NCBI GenBank assembly: GCA_964581355.1
Contig: CAZOOA010000030.1
Span: forward strand, 1 to 32,624
DNA: 32,624 nucleotides
Reading direction: 5' to 3'
Origin: CAZOOA01 sp964581355
GTDB lineage: Bacteria > Bacillota > Dethiobacteria > DTU022 > UBA8154
Of this stretch, positions 23,566 to 32,163 are shown piece by piece. The notes under the pieces are model-generated. The model was not told where the DNA came from, did not search any database, and saw only the letters and a list, made by a program, of their open reading frames with translations. Position 1 is the stretch's first letter; each line of letters opens with the position of its first letter. The position numbers were made by a program, and so were the translations under genes.

Positions 23566-23588
23566 TGGTTTTCCCATTACTGGTTCTC
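23554..23588. terminator. 15-bp perfect hairpin at the end of the transglycosylase gene
   Basis: GAGAACCAGTAATGG and its exact complement surround a 5-base loop (TTTTC). The left arm contains the stop codon of the transglycosylase gene. There is no T-tract on either strand, so it is not a textbook intrinsic terminator. It may be a 3' stability element or a bidirectional stop between this gene and the convergent chemoreceptor gene. Confidence 0.6.
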
Positions 23589-23768
23589 CTGATCCTTTAT
23601 GAGCTCTATTCCTGTTTTTTTCGGTATCCTGTCGGCTTAACTTCACTGCGCCAAGCGCTTGATGCCGCTTGACAAAGCCACCGAACCAAAACGAAGAAGG
23701 CGGCACTCCTCTAATTTTTTCGATCTACAACTCCATCCCCTGTTGTGCCTCGGCAGGGGCCGCGGCGG

Positions 23769-25628
23769 TTAGTGTTTAAACTGGTTTATGGCCTCCTGCA
23801 GGTCTTCTACCATCCCCTGAAGATCATTGGCGGCGCTGGATATTTCTCCCATAGTCGCTGTCTGCTCTTCCACGGCCGCCGAAACCTCCTGGCTGCCCCC
23901 TCCGATCTCCTGGGAAACCTCAGCAACCTTCTCAATCTGGCGAGTGATCCCGTCAATACCTTCGATCACCGCTTTTAAGACTTCACCGGTGGACGTGATT
24001 ACACCGGTGCCGTTTTCCACTTCCTGGACACCCCGGTCCATGTTGCTGACCGCTTTCTGAGTTTCCTGCTGGGTAGCTACTACCAGTTCCGTAATTTCTG
24101 CTGCCGATGTGGAAGACTGTTCAGCCAGCTTGCGCACCTCATCAGCTACAACAGCAAAACCCTGCCCCTGCTCACCGGCCCGGGCTGCTTCAATGGCTGC
24201 ATTTAGCGCCAACATATTGGTTTGTTCGGAAATATCCTTGATACTGTCCACGATTTTTCCAATTTCCTGGGCCCGGCCGTCCAGGTTAATCACTACGTCC
24301 TTGAGCTCCCCAACGATATCGCTGATCACCTGCATCTGGTTGACCGCGTTTTCAATGGCTGCATTGCCTTCTGTAACCTTTTCCGCGATGGCACTGCCTG
24401 CCTGGTCCATCTCCTGGGAATTGGTGTTGAGTTTCTGGGCATTGTCAGCAAACTCGTTTGTGGAAGCAGCCACTTCTTCCAGGGAAGCATTCATTTCTTC
24501 CGAAGAAGCAGCCAGGGATTCACTGGAGCTGCTGACTTTCCTGGCGCCCTGGTTAACGGTCTGCAGCATGCTGCCAATGGACTCCTGCATCTGCTCGAAG
24601 CTTTTGGCCAGCACACCCAGTTCATCCTGCATCCGTAAGGCGTTTTCGGGAACCTGTCCGGTAAAATCGCCGGTCGCCATGTTATCTGCAAACTGGCTGC
24701 ACTCCTTTATCGGGGCGGCAATGGAACGTCCCAGCTGATAGGAACAGACAAACCCAACCGCCAAGACACCCACGGAAACCAGGATAAAGATGTTCCTTAG
24801 CTGATAGGCACCGGCAAGAATTTCGTCTTCATAGGAACCTACGGCAAAGCTCCACTCCGTCCCTTCCACGGGCGTAAAGCCGACATGCATGACATGGCCA
24901 TCGTAATAATAATCGCCGATTCCTGATTCCCCCCGAACCATGTTTTCCAGGATACCGGCAAAGTCACTGTACCGGTCGCTGCCTTCTGCTTCTTCAAGGA
25001 AGTTATGTTGGTCCATGACAAGCTCTTCGTTTTCGTGGGCAATGACAGACCCTTCCTGGTCAACCATATAGGCAAAACCCCTTTCTCCGAAACCCCTTTC
25101 TGCAACAACTTCGCTCAGATATGTACCATCAGCCCGGGCAATTAGAACTCCCTCGTTATGACCGATTGGGACGGCAAACATCATCACCGGCTGGTTAATC
25201 ACCCGGCTGATAATGATGTTGGAAACATTGGACTCTCCATCAAAGGCCTGCTGGACATAGCCCCTGTCTCCCAACTCGGCCCTGTCCCCATCAGGGTACT
25301 TGGCCGTACCATCGGGATAGACAACACCCAAGCCCAGAAAGTCCAGCCTGTTTTCCTCTTCCTGTAAAACTTCTTTTTGCTGCTCCCAGTCCATGGACTT
25401 CATCTCTTTCCTGCTGGCCAGGGTTTCCAGGACGGACAGCTCAGACTCCACGTACGTCCGAACCAGCATCGAGCCTTCAACAGCCAGGGAATGAAGGGCC
25501 CGGTCGACTTCCTCTCCCAGGGCCGTCGCCGATCGCCTGTAAGACAAAACCCCCATCACCAGGCAGACTGCAACAATCAGGATAAAAGCAAAAAACATCA
25601 CCTTTTGACCGAGACTTTTAAACTTCAC
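23769..25628 (-). CDS. Methyl-accepting chemotaxis protein with dCache sensor domain, riboswitch-controlled
   Basis: A 619-residue chemoreceptor. TM1 at about 10-30, an extracytoplasmic dCache-type domain at about 35-275 (with YPDGDRAELGDRGYVQQAF and VINQPVMMFAVPI landmarks), TM2 at about 279-300, HAMP to about 352, and a full-length cytoplasmic signalling domain whose tip is canonical (EQTNMLALNAAIEAARAGE, GFAVVADEVRKLAE). It ends NQFKH with no pentapeptide tether, unlike the receptor at 8072. The ligand is not predictable. The start is a GTG with GAGGAGG 8 bases upstream. The leader contains a cyclic-di-GMP riboswitch and a terminator, so expression should track cyclic-di-GMP. It converges with the transglycosylase gene. 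Confidence 0.95.
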   Translation of the reverse strand: MKFKSLGQKVMFFAFILIVAVCLVMGVLSYRRSATALGEEVDRALHSLAVEGSMLVRTYVESELSVLETLASRKEMKSMDWEQQKEVLQEEENRLDFLGLGVVYPDGTAKYPDGDRAELGDRGYVQQAFDGESNVSNIIISRVINQPVMMFAVPIGHNEGVLIARADGTYLSEVVAERGFGERGFAYMVDQEGSVIAHENEELVMDQHNFLEEAEGSDRYSDFAGILENMVRGESGIGDYYYDGHVMHVGFTPVEGTEWSFAVGSYEDEILAGAYQLRNIFILVSVGVLAVGFVCSYQLGRSIAAPIKECSQFADNMATGDFTGQVPENALRMQDELGVLAKSFEQMQESIGSMLQTVNQGARKVSSSSESLAASSEEMNASLEEVAASTNEFADNAQKLNTNSQEMDQAGSAIAEKVTEGNAAIENAVNQMQVISDIVGELKDVVINLDGRAQEIGKIVDSIKDISEQTNMLALNAAIEAARAGEQGQGFAVVADEVRKLAEQSSTSAAEITELVVATQQETQKAVSNMDRGVQEVENGTGVITSTGEVLKAVIEGIDGITRQIEKVAEVSQEIGGGSQEVSAAVEEQTATMGEISSAANDLQGMVEDLQEAINQFKH

Positions 25629-25717
25629 CTGTGATACCTCCTCATCTTTTCTTTGACCGTACCTGCCTCAATACCCGGGATGACAAGTTGATAGATCGTT
25701 TGCACATATCCTGGAAA

Positions 25718-25760
25718 TTAAAAAAGCTCGCCCTTTACGTAAGACAAAAAGAGTAAGCTT
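25718..25760 (-). terminator. Intrinsic terminator as expression platform of the cyclic-di-GMP riboswitch
   Basis: On the minus strand AAGCTTACTCTTT pairs with AAAGGGCGAGCTT (13 positions: 10 Watson-Crick, two G-U, one mismatch), followed by a run of T's. It lies just after the aptamer and about 90 bases before the chemoreceptor start. The arrangement aptamer then terminator then gene is standard for a transcriptional switch. Which state is terminated when ligand binds cannot be told from sequence alone. Confidence 0.7.
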
Positions 25761-25767
25761 TGACGCT

Positions 25768-25856
25768 TAACCCTATTCGGCGGCCCGGCTGGCTTTTTTA
25801 CAAAAGCCCCGCAGCTTTGCGTCCCGCCCTCACGAGCGGTTTGCCTTTTTCCAGGG
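25768..25856 (-). promoter_or_regulatory. Cyclic-di-GMP-I (GEMM) riboswitch aptamer
   Basis: The minus strand holds the conserved GEMM core in order: GGCAAACC (complement of 25838-25845), stem CCGCTC-GTGA-GGGCGG closed by a GNRA tetraloop, GGGACGCAAAGC (complement of 25814-25825), a second stem GGCTTTT/AAAAGCC, and the 3' GCCGA box ending near 25776. This matches the Vibrio Vc2 class of cyclic-di-GMP riboswitch in every conserved block. It controls the dCache chemoreceptor gene starting at 25628. Confidence 0.92.
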
Positions 25857-25860
25857 AATT

Positions 25861-26034
25861 AATAATAGAAAATATGGACATGTTTTGCCTGGCAATGAAC
25901 CAAAATGATTTGATAAGAATTTGATAACAAGATTTTTTGTTGACAATATTGAAGCAGAATAACAAATTAAGATTCCCATTGAAAAATTATATACCTATCA
26001 TACAGAAAGGAATAAAGGGTGTCAATACTATGGC
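25861..26034. other. AT-rich intergenic region, no gene
   Basis: Between the riboswitch and the terminator of the HD-GYP operon. Much more AT-rich than its surroundings. It should contain the promoter of the riboswitch-chemoreceptor transcript (TATTAT near 25862-25867 on the minus strand is a candidate -10, with a poor -35). A plus-strand TTGACA at about 25940 has no clear -10 partner or gene to serve. Confidence 0.4.
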
Positions 26035-26081
26035 AGAAAAAATCCTTCTAAAAAATATAATAACTACACTTTTTAGAAGGA
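26035..26081 (-). terminator. Intrinsic terminator of the kaiB-kinase-HD-GYP operon
   Basis: TCCTTCTAAAAA (26043-26054) and TTTTTAGAAGGA (26070-26081) are perfect 12-bp complements with a 15-base loop. On the minus strand the stem is followed by six T's. It begins 10 bases after the stop codon of the HD-GYP gene. Confidence 0.85.
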
Positions 26082-26091
26082 CCCGTCGGGG

Positions 26092-27177
26092 CTACTCGAT
26101 GACCTTTTCAATAACCAGGTCCAGGACTTCTGTCAGGTCCACTTCGTACGGTTCGGGGTGGGGAGCCAGGCTTTCACCCTCGTATAATATCCGCACCACC
26201 GGGCGGTTGGGAAACCCCGGGGTATTTTTAACCACCAACCCGCTTTCCTTGTTATTTAGCAGCACATGGGTGCCCACCGGGTAAGCGGCAATGAAAGAGA
26301 GAAAAGTCGAAAGGACATCCAGGTCGAAGTGCGTATCTCCCATTCCCTGGAGCATTTCAATGGCCTGGTGAGGGAGATGAGCTCTGCGGTAAGGGCGGTC
26401 GGAAGTGAGCGCATCATAGACATTGGCCAGCCCGGCTATCCGGGCCAGCGGGTTAATATTATCACCCGTTCTGCCTTCAGGATAACCCTGCCCTGCTTTA
26501 CGTTCATGGTGCTGGTAGATCACCGCTCCGGCGGAGGCAGTAAACAAGTTGCTGCGTTTAAATAACTCAAAACCGTAAACGGGATGTTTTTTTACTGTTT
26601 CAAATTCATCAAGGGTCAGGCTCCCCGGCTTTTTCAAGATCTGACTGGGAATGGCTGTATTGCCCAGGTCATGGAGCAGGCTGCCCAGGGCGATATTTTT
26701 AACCTGTTTGGTCGTATACTGCATTTTGATGGCTGCTAACGTGGAAAGCAGGCAGGTATTGACAGAATGAGCGAAGGTATACTCTTCCAGCGCCCGGACA
26801 TCCAGCAGGTTCACAACTACATCACGGTTGCTTAACAGTTCATCGACAATCTGCTCAACGGTATTGATCATACTCTTGTCTTCCAGTAAGATGGATTTAT
26901 TATCTGGCCTGCCACTTTCCGCTTTATTCATGACCTGCCTGACCAGGTTGCGAGCCTCCATACGGGTTTTTTCTGTGACAACATCGTCTACTTCAACCCC
27001 CTCCAGGCGGCTATCGTAAACATAGAGATGGTAAATGCCCAGAGCTCGTAAATACCGGGCATAATGGGGCTTAACGTCAGCTCCCGAATTCAGGAGCACC
27101 TGCCCCCTGGAGCCGTAAACTGTTTTTGCTGCTACCATGCCTGGCTGAATTTGTTCCAGGGAAATCCTGCGCATCAC
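26092..27177 (-). CDS. HD-GYP domain protein (probable cyclic-di-GMP phosphodiesterase)
   Basis: A 361-residue protein. The N-terminal 120 residues have no recognised domain (a DUF3391-like regulatory region is possible). The HD-GYP domain at about 130-300 has H137, H169-D170 (LLHDLGN), HHE at 223-225 and GYP at 231-233, with YDALTSDRPYR afterwards. The Lys that normally follows HDIG is Asn (HDLGN), a small departure. It should hydrolyse cyclic-di-GMP to pGpG or GMP. Start is GTG at 27177 or ATG at 27174; both have GGGAGG somewhat far upstream (12-15 bases). Last gene of the operon, 43 bases after the GGDEF-HD-GYP gene. Confidence 0.92.
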   Translation of the reverse strand: MMRRISLEQIQPGMVAAKTVYGSRGQVLLNSGADVKPHYARYLRALGIYHLYVYDSRLEGVEVDDVVTEKTRMEARNLVRQVMNKAESGRPDNKSILLEDKSMINTVEQIVDELLSNRDVVVNLLDVRALEEYTFAHSVNTCLLSTLAAIKMQYTTKQVKNIALGSLLHDLGNTAIPSQILKKPGSLTLDEFETVKKHPVYGFELFKRSNLFTASAGAVIYQHHERKAGQGYPEGRTGDNINPLARIAGLANVYDALTSDRPYRRAHLPHQAIEMLQGMGDTHFDLDVLSTFLSFIAAYPVGTHVLLNNKESGLVVKNTPGFPNRPVVRILYEGESLAPHPEPYEVDLTEVLDLVIEKVIE

Positions 27178-27220
27178 GACGAAAATTCGCCTCCCAACTG
27201 GTTAACTGGCTAGAGTGTTA

Positions 27221-29428
27221 TTAGCGAAAATCTTGTTCGTTTTTGATCAAGCGTTCTTCTTCCTGGTGTACCTTCTGCATCATCTGAATAAAAACACCGG
27301 CTATGCAGGGATCAAACTGGCTGCCGGAACACCGCTCAATTTCTTTTAAGGCCTCCCGGGGAGATATGGGCTGCTTGTAAACCTGGCTATGGGTCATGAC
27401 ATCATAGGCATCAATGATGGAAATCAGGCGGGAAAGCAGGGGGATCTCCTCCCCGGCCAGGCACTGCGGATAACCCGAGCCGTCCCAATGTTCATGGTGT
27501 GACAGGATAATCCTGGCCACCCGGGCCAACTCCCCTGAAGCCAGGGTGATATGGTAGCCCTTCTCCGGGTGCTCCTTGATAATCTCCCATTCGTCGGGCG
27601 CCAGGGGGCCGGGCTTGAGCAGGATCCTTTCCGAGATAGCCAACTTGCCGATGTCGTGCAGGGAAACAGCCAGGACCAGGTCGTCCATCAGGGTGTCATC
27701 CAGGCCCATGGTATCCCCCAGGTTTACGGCCAGGGCCTGCATCCGCCAGGTATGTTCCTCGTTTTCATAGCTCTTTTTGCCCAGGGATTTGAGCAGTGAA
27801 GAGATCACCTGGGCACGAAACTCCCGGGCTTCCAAGATTTTCTGGTTGTACATTTCTGTTTCAGCTTTTTTTATTACATCGTGCATATTCATCTCTGGAC
27901 TTGTTTTTGTAGCGCTGCCCAGAGCAATGCTCAACTCGATGGGATCAGGCTGGCATTTATTGCAGGCAGTTTTAATCCTGGTGATAATTTTTTCCACGTC
28001 CCCGGCAAAAGTTCGGGGCAGCAGCACAGCAAATTCATCCCCGCCCCAGCGACAAACAATGTCTTCTTTACGGGATGATTCTTTGATGATCCGGGCCGCC
28101 TCAACCAGCAGCCGGTCGCCATCCTGGTGCCCAAAAGCATCGTTGACCAACTTCAAACCATTTACATCGGCGATGATCATGCTCAGGGGCAGCTGCCTGG
28201 GCGTATCCAGCCGGTTTAACTCTTCTTCAAAATAAGCCCGGTTGTAAAGCCCGGTCACTTTATCATGAAAACTTAAATAGCGAATTTTTTCTTCCGCCTG
28301 CCGGCGCTCCGTTATATCCAGGGCAATGAGCATAATCCCTGTAACATCACCGATTTTATTGCGCAGCGGGGCTGTTGAAAGGCTGATCTCTACCGGGGTG
28401 CCGTCCTTTCTCCTGTAGCAAACTTCCAGCTCCGTAAAGGATCTGCCCAGCATGACTTCCTCGTAAAGCTTATAAAAAGTCTCCTGTTCCCCTGCAGGGA
28501 GCATGGGAAGCTCTTGACCCAAAACTTCCTGTTCTGTCCAGCCAAACAGGTTCTCCGCCGCACTGCTCCAGCTGGTAACCCGCCCCCTGGAATCCAGGGA
28601 AATGACTGCCAGGGGCGAAGCATGGATTAATGTGCTGAGGCGCTCGTTGGCCTCAACCAGCGCTTCTTCAGACTGTTTTTGTTCCGTAATATCCGTGCCG
28701 GTCCAAATAAAGTTGCCAATCATCCCTTCATCATCCAGAAGCGCTGTATTGGACCAGAGAATTAACCGGGTGCTTCCATCCTTCATAATCCATTCATTTT
28801 CCATTGTAAAAGGCAGGTCCTCAGGTGAAATATTCTCAAAAAAGGCGCGGGCCAGCTCTATTTCCTGCCGTTCAAGGAAAATATCCCAGTAACAGCGCCC
28901 TTTTACTTCACTAAGGGTATAGCCGGTTAACGTCTCCATGGCACGGTTAAAGCGCAATATACGCCCCTGGGGATTCAGGACCACCAGCAAACTGCCGATG
29001 GTGTTTAAGACCGTTTCTATGAAATCCCTTTCCTGCTGGAGTTCTTCATCCAACTGCTTGCGGTAAGAAACATCTTCCAGCATGCCCAGGAAGGTTTCAC
29101 CAGCATCATGGCCCGGTTTCGTTTTTAAAAGCGTCACTGTCAGGCGGCCCCAAACCAGGTATCCCTTTTTGTGGATGTACCGTTTGTCGATCTGGTATGA
29201 AGTTCTTTTGCCTTCCAGCAATTCCTGCACCAGGGATAGGTCTTTGATTATATCGTCGGGGTGAGTGTATTCCTGAACCTTCATCTTTCGCAACGCCTCT
29301 TCACTGTAACCCAGCATTTTCCGCAGGGCGGGATTGCTATGCACAACATGCCCTTCCAGGTCCAGGAGGGCCATCCCGGTTGCTGCACTTTCAAAAATGG
29401 CGTTTAAAATGTCATGGTTTCTTTCCAA
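27221..29428 (-). CDS. PAS-PAS-PAS-GGDEF-HD-GYP bifunctional cyclic-di-GMP enzyme
   Basis: A 735-residue soluble protein. Three PAS domains at about 5-120, 130-245 and 255-370, GGDEF at about 378-530 and HD-GYP at about 545-720. The GGDEF active site is intact (GGDEF at 462-466), and R453-x-x-D456 five residues before it gives an intact product-inhibition I-site. The HD-GYP half has HD at 591-592 (SLHDIGK), HHEHWDGSGYP at 644-654. Both synthesis and breakdown of cyclic-di-GMP are therefore plausible. The start is a TTG with AAAGGGG 10 bases upstream. It follows the hybrid kinase by 55 bases. Confidence 0.94.
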   Translation of the reverse strand: MERNHDILNAIFESAATGMALLDLEGHVVHSNPALRKMLGYSEEALRKMKVQEYTHPDDIIKDLSLVQELLEGKRTSYQIDKRYIHKKGYLVWGRLTVTLLKTKPGHDAGETFLGMLEDVSYRKQLDEELQQERDFIETVLNTIGSLLVVLNPQGRILRFNRAMETLTGYTLSEVKGRCYWDIFLERQEIELARAFFENISPEDLPFTMENEWIMKDGSTRLILWSNTALLDDEGMIGNFIWTGTDITEQKQSEEALVEANERLSTLIHASPLAVISLDSRGRVTSWSSAAENLFGWTEQEVLGQELPMLPAGEQETFYKLYEEVMLGRSFTELEVCYRRKDGTPVEISLSTAPLRNKIGDVTGIMLIALDITERRQAEEKIRYLSFHDKVTGLYNRAYFEEELNRLDTPRQLPLSMIIADVNGLKLVNDAFGHQDGDRLLVEAARIIKESSRKEDIVCRWGGDEFAVLLPRTFAGDVEKIITRIKTACNKCQPDPIELSIALGSATKTSPEMNMHDVIKKAETEMYNQKILEAREFRAQVISSLLKSLGKKSYENEEHTWRMQALAVNLGDTMGLDDTLMDDLVLAVSLHDIGKLAISERILLKPGPLAPDEWEIIKEHPEKGYHITLASGELARVARIILSHHEHWDGSGYPQCLAGEEIPLLSRLISIIDAYDVMTHSQVYKQPISPREALKEIERCSGSQFDPCIAGVFIQMMQKVHQEEERLIKNEQDFR

Positions 29429-29483
29429 AGCAATTTCACCCCTTTTACAAGAAACATGAGCAGGCGATCTTCCCGAGTATTAT

Positions 29484-31940
29484 TTAAATGCGGTCCAGGT
29501 TTTCCGGCCTGGAAAAAAATTTCGCCAGCTGATCAACCTCGGCCTGGAGTTGTTCTAATGTTGCTTCCGCTTTTTCCAGGTTGGCTTCCCGGCCCATTTT
29601 TTCCAGGGCATAAGCCAGGTTAAAGGCTTTTTTTGCCCCCAGGTTCCCCAGCTCCCCTTTTAACCCGTGGGCTGTCCTGTTAAATGCCTGGTGGTCTTTT
29701 TGCTGGATTGCCCTCCGCAGCGTTACCAGGTCTTGATGGTAATCCTGCAAAAAAAGCTCTATTACTTCCAACAGAAGCGCTTTGTCATTCCCTGTCTGTT
29801 TGAGCATGAAGCGCAGGTCTTCGGGCTGCTGCCCCTCGGCCGTGGAATGTTCCCGGGAGCAGGTAGCAATTTTTTCCAGGAGCGCATAAAGATTTTCCTT
29901 TTGGATCGGCTTGGCGATATAATCATCCATGCCGGCATCCAGGTATTTTCCCCGGTCGCCTTTCAGGGCATGAGCGGTCATGGCAATAATCGGCAAATGT
30001 TTGCCAGTCGCCTGTTCCCGCTCGCGGATCAGTTTTGTCGCCTGGACACCGTCCATTTCCGGCATCTGGATATCCATTAAAACGGCATCAAAGTCTTCTT
30101 CTTCCAGTTTTTCCAGGGCCTCTTTCCCGCTGGACGCCAAGACAGCACTCCATCCCTTCTTTTTCAATAAAGATTCCACCAATTTCTGGTTCATGGGCTT
30201 GTCTTCCACGACCAAAAGATGCAAGGGCCGGCAGGTCCAATCTGTTTGGGTTGGCTGGTTTCTTTCCTCCACAGCAGCGCCAGCAGGGGGCATAGCCGGG
30301 CCTTCGTCCTGACCTGTGCCCCGGAAATGGCCCTGTGAGGGAGCAGTTGTTTGATCAACCATGCCTGAAGTATCATCCTGGAGCTCCAGGCGGGCGGTAA
30401 AGAAAAACGTGCTGCCTTTGCCCTTTTCACTGGTGACTCCAATATCACCTTCCATTAACTCCACCAGCTTTTTGGAAATGGCCAGCCCCAAGCCGGTGCC
30501 TTCATGCTTGCGCGTCGTGGAACCGTCAAGCTGGCTGAACCGTTGAAAGAGGCGGTTCACCTGGTCCTGGTCTATGCCCATTCCTGTATCGCTGACGGAA
30601 AACCGGAGCTCTACCCGGGAATGGAACTGCTGCACTTTTTCCACAGAAACTTCCACGTAACCCTGTTCAGTAAATTTAATCGCATTACTCAGCAGGTTGA
30701 TCAAAACTTGCTTCAGGCGGCCGGGATCGCCGACCAGCAGGCAGGGAAGGTGATCCCTTGGAGGGCAGTAATTTAATTTCAGCCCTTTTTTCTTCGCTTC
30801 CAGGGTCATGGAAGAAATAACGGTCTGTACTGTCTCATGTAAATGGAATGTTTCGTGATCCAGTTCCATTTTACCTGCTTCAATCTTGGAAAGATCCAAA
30901 ATGTCATTGATCATGTGCTGCAGCTGGCTGGCCGATTCTGCTGCCATTTGGAGCTGTTCTTTTTGCTGCTGAACCAGGTCGGTGGACAAAACCAAATCGA
31001 GCATACCCATAATCACGTTTAAAGGGGTGCGCACTTCATGGCTGATATTTGCCAGAAACTGGTCCTTGAGCCGGTTGGCTTCTTCGGCCTTTTCTTTGGC
31101 CTTTTTCAGCTCTTCCGCTTTTTTCTGCCGTTCGGTCGTATCCCGCAGGGAAAACAGATACGCAGGCTGCTCTTCCCACCGGGTTTCCACGCTGCGCAGT
31201 TCCACAGTGCGGCTTTCCAGCCCTGCAGCCGTTCGACGTGTTATGTTCATTTCCATGCTTTCATCACCGTCTTCCTGCTCCCGGGAAAACACGGGGAAAC
31301 CAAAAGGTGCCCCGAACAGTTCATGGCTACTCACACCGAACAGCTTCTCCGCTGCCGGGTTGGCAAACAATATAGTCCCTTCCCGGTCTACCACCAGAAT
31401 TCCGTCTGCATTTTTGTTGATTAACATGCGAATGCGTTCTTGCGCATTTTTCCGCTCGGTCACTTCCCGCTGGATACCAAAATGCCCGGCAAAACGTCCC
31501 TTTTGGTCGTAGAGGCAGATATAATTGCCTTCGACCCACATGGGCGTGCCGTCAAATTTCTGTTCCGCGCTTTCCAGGTAAATACTGCCCTGGTCCAGCA
31601 TGCGCCACCACAGATCGCGCCCGTGCTGCAAGTCATGGGCAAAAAGGTCGTTGGGGACCAACCCGAGAAAATCCTCCTCTTTCCCCAGGTACTGGTCCAG
31701 CATGGCATCATTGACCCGGGTAATTCGCTGGTGGGCAAAGATGTAGTCCAAAACCGCCTTTTTGTCCACGTCATCATTCCAGGCAACCGGCTCCTCCAAC
31801 ATCATGAAAAAGAAGCCATCCAGGGCCTGCTGAAAAATTAAATCCAGGTTTTCCCGGCTGATATAAGCACCGCGCGCATCCTGTTTGATTTTTTTTCTCC
31901 CGGGAGTATCACCCGGATTATGTTCTTTCATGTCGCTCAT
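29484..31940 (-). CDS. Hybrid histidine kinase 2 (PAS-PAS-HisKA-HATPase-REC-HPt), kai-linked
   Basis: About 818 residues; soluble. Numbering from the TTG at 31958: a PAS-like domain at about 35-165 with the FFFMMLEEPVAW and HQRITRVNDAML patterns, a second PAS at about 170-275, HisKA with H307 (ISHEVRTPLN), HATPase at about 400-520, receiver with D629 (VLMDIQMPEMDG), and HPt with H764 (TAHGLKGELGNLG). It is a paralogue of hybrid kinase 1, sharing VEDKPMN and HGLKGELGNLG. The start is ambiguous: ATG at 31940 (weak GGGTGG 5 bases upstream), or TTG at 31958. It follows the kaiC remnant at once, so it was probably the output kinase of a kaiBC cluster. Confidence 0.93.
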   Translation of the reverse strand: MSDMKEHNPGDTPGRKKIKQDARGAYISRENLDLIFQQALDGFFFMMLEEPVAWNDDVDKKAVLDYIFAHQRITRVNDAMLDQYLGKEEDFLGLVPNDLFAHDLQHGRDLWWRMLDQGSIYLESAEQKFDGTPMWVEGNYICLYDQKGRFAGHFGIQREVTERKNAQERIRMLINKNADGILVVDREGTILFANPAAEKLFGVSSHELFGAPFGFPVFSREQEDGDESMEMNITRRTAAGLESRTVELRSVETRWEEQPAYLFSLRDTTERQKKAEELKKAKEKAEEANRLKDQFLANISHEVRTPLNVIMGMLDLVLSTDLVQQQKEQLQMAAESASQLQHMINDILDLSKIEAGKMELDHETFHLHETVQTVISSMTLEAKKKGLKLNYCPPRDHLPCLLVGDPGRLKQVLINLLSNAIKFTEQGYVEVSVEKVQQFHSRVELRFSVSDTGMGIDQDQVNRLFQRFSQLDGSTTRKHEGTGLGLAISKKLVELMEGDIGVTSEKGKGSTFFFTARLELQDDTSGMVDQTTAPSQGHFRGTGQDEGPAMPPAGAAVEERNQPTQTDWTCRPLHLLVVEDKPMNQKLVESLLKKKGWSAVLASSGKEALEKLEEEDFDAVLMDIQMPEMDGVQATKLIREREQATGKHLPIIAMTAHALKGDRGKYLDAGMDDYIAKPIQKENLYALLEKIATCSREHSTAEGQQPEDLRFMLKQTGNDKALLLEVIELFLQDYHQDLVTLRRAIQQKDHQAFNRTAHGLKGELGNLGAKKAFNLAYALEKMGREANLEKAEATLEQLQAEVDQLAKFFSRPENLDRI

Positions 31941-31963
31941 GAGCACCACCCGGTCCAATCTTC

Positions 31964-32134
31964 TTAACTATCTTCAAACAAGGCATCCAGGCGTTCAATT
32001 TCCGCGCTGGCCAGCTGGGAAACCTGCCCGGAAAGGATCCCCGTAATGTTTCTAAAGGCGTTTCCTATATGCATACCCTTCCCATCAATGGTAAATTCCC
32101 GGATTTCCTTGTCGTGAAGGCTGCCGCGTTTTCT
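31964..32134 (-). pseudogene. kaiC: kaiC remnant: last 56 codons only
   Basis: An open frame of 56 residues begins just after an in-frame TAA and ends at 31964. It reads RGSLHDKEIREFTIDGKG, then FRNITGILSG, the C-terminal end of KaiC (compare cyanobacterial RGSWHDKAIREFMISDKG, FRNFERIISG). No start codon or ribosome binding site serves this frame. About 450 codons, including both ATPase domains, are missing. Upstream, AGGCGGAG (complement of 32151-32158) with a TTG 5 bases later looks like the original kaiC start in another frame, so an internal deletion is likely. Downstream it touches the hybrid kinase gene. Confidence 0.8.
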
Positions 32135-32163
32135 TTAAAATTCAAAATATCTCCGCCTGGTCA

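Noticed and set aside
25937..26284. A 115-residue plus-strand frame
   Set aside because: It crosses the operon terminator and then runs antisense to the HD-GYP gene; no family or plausible end.
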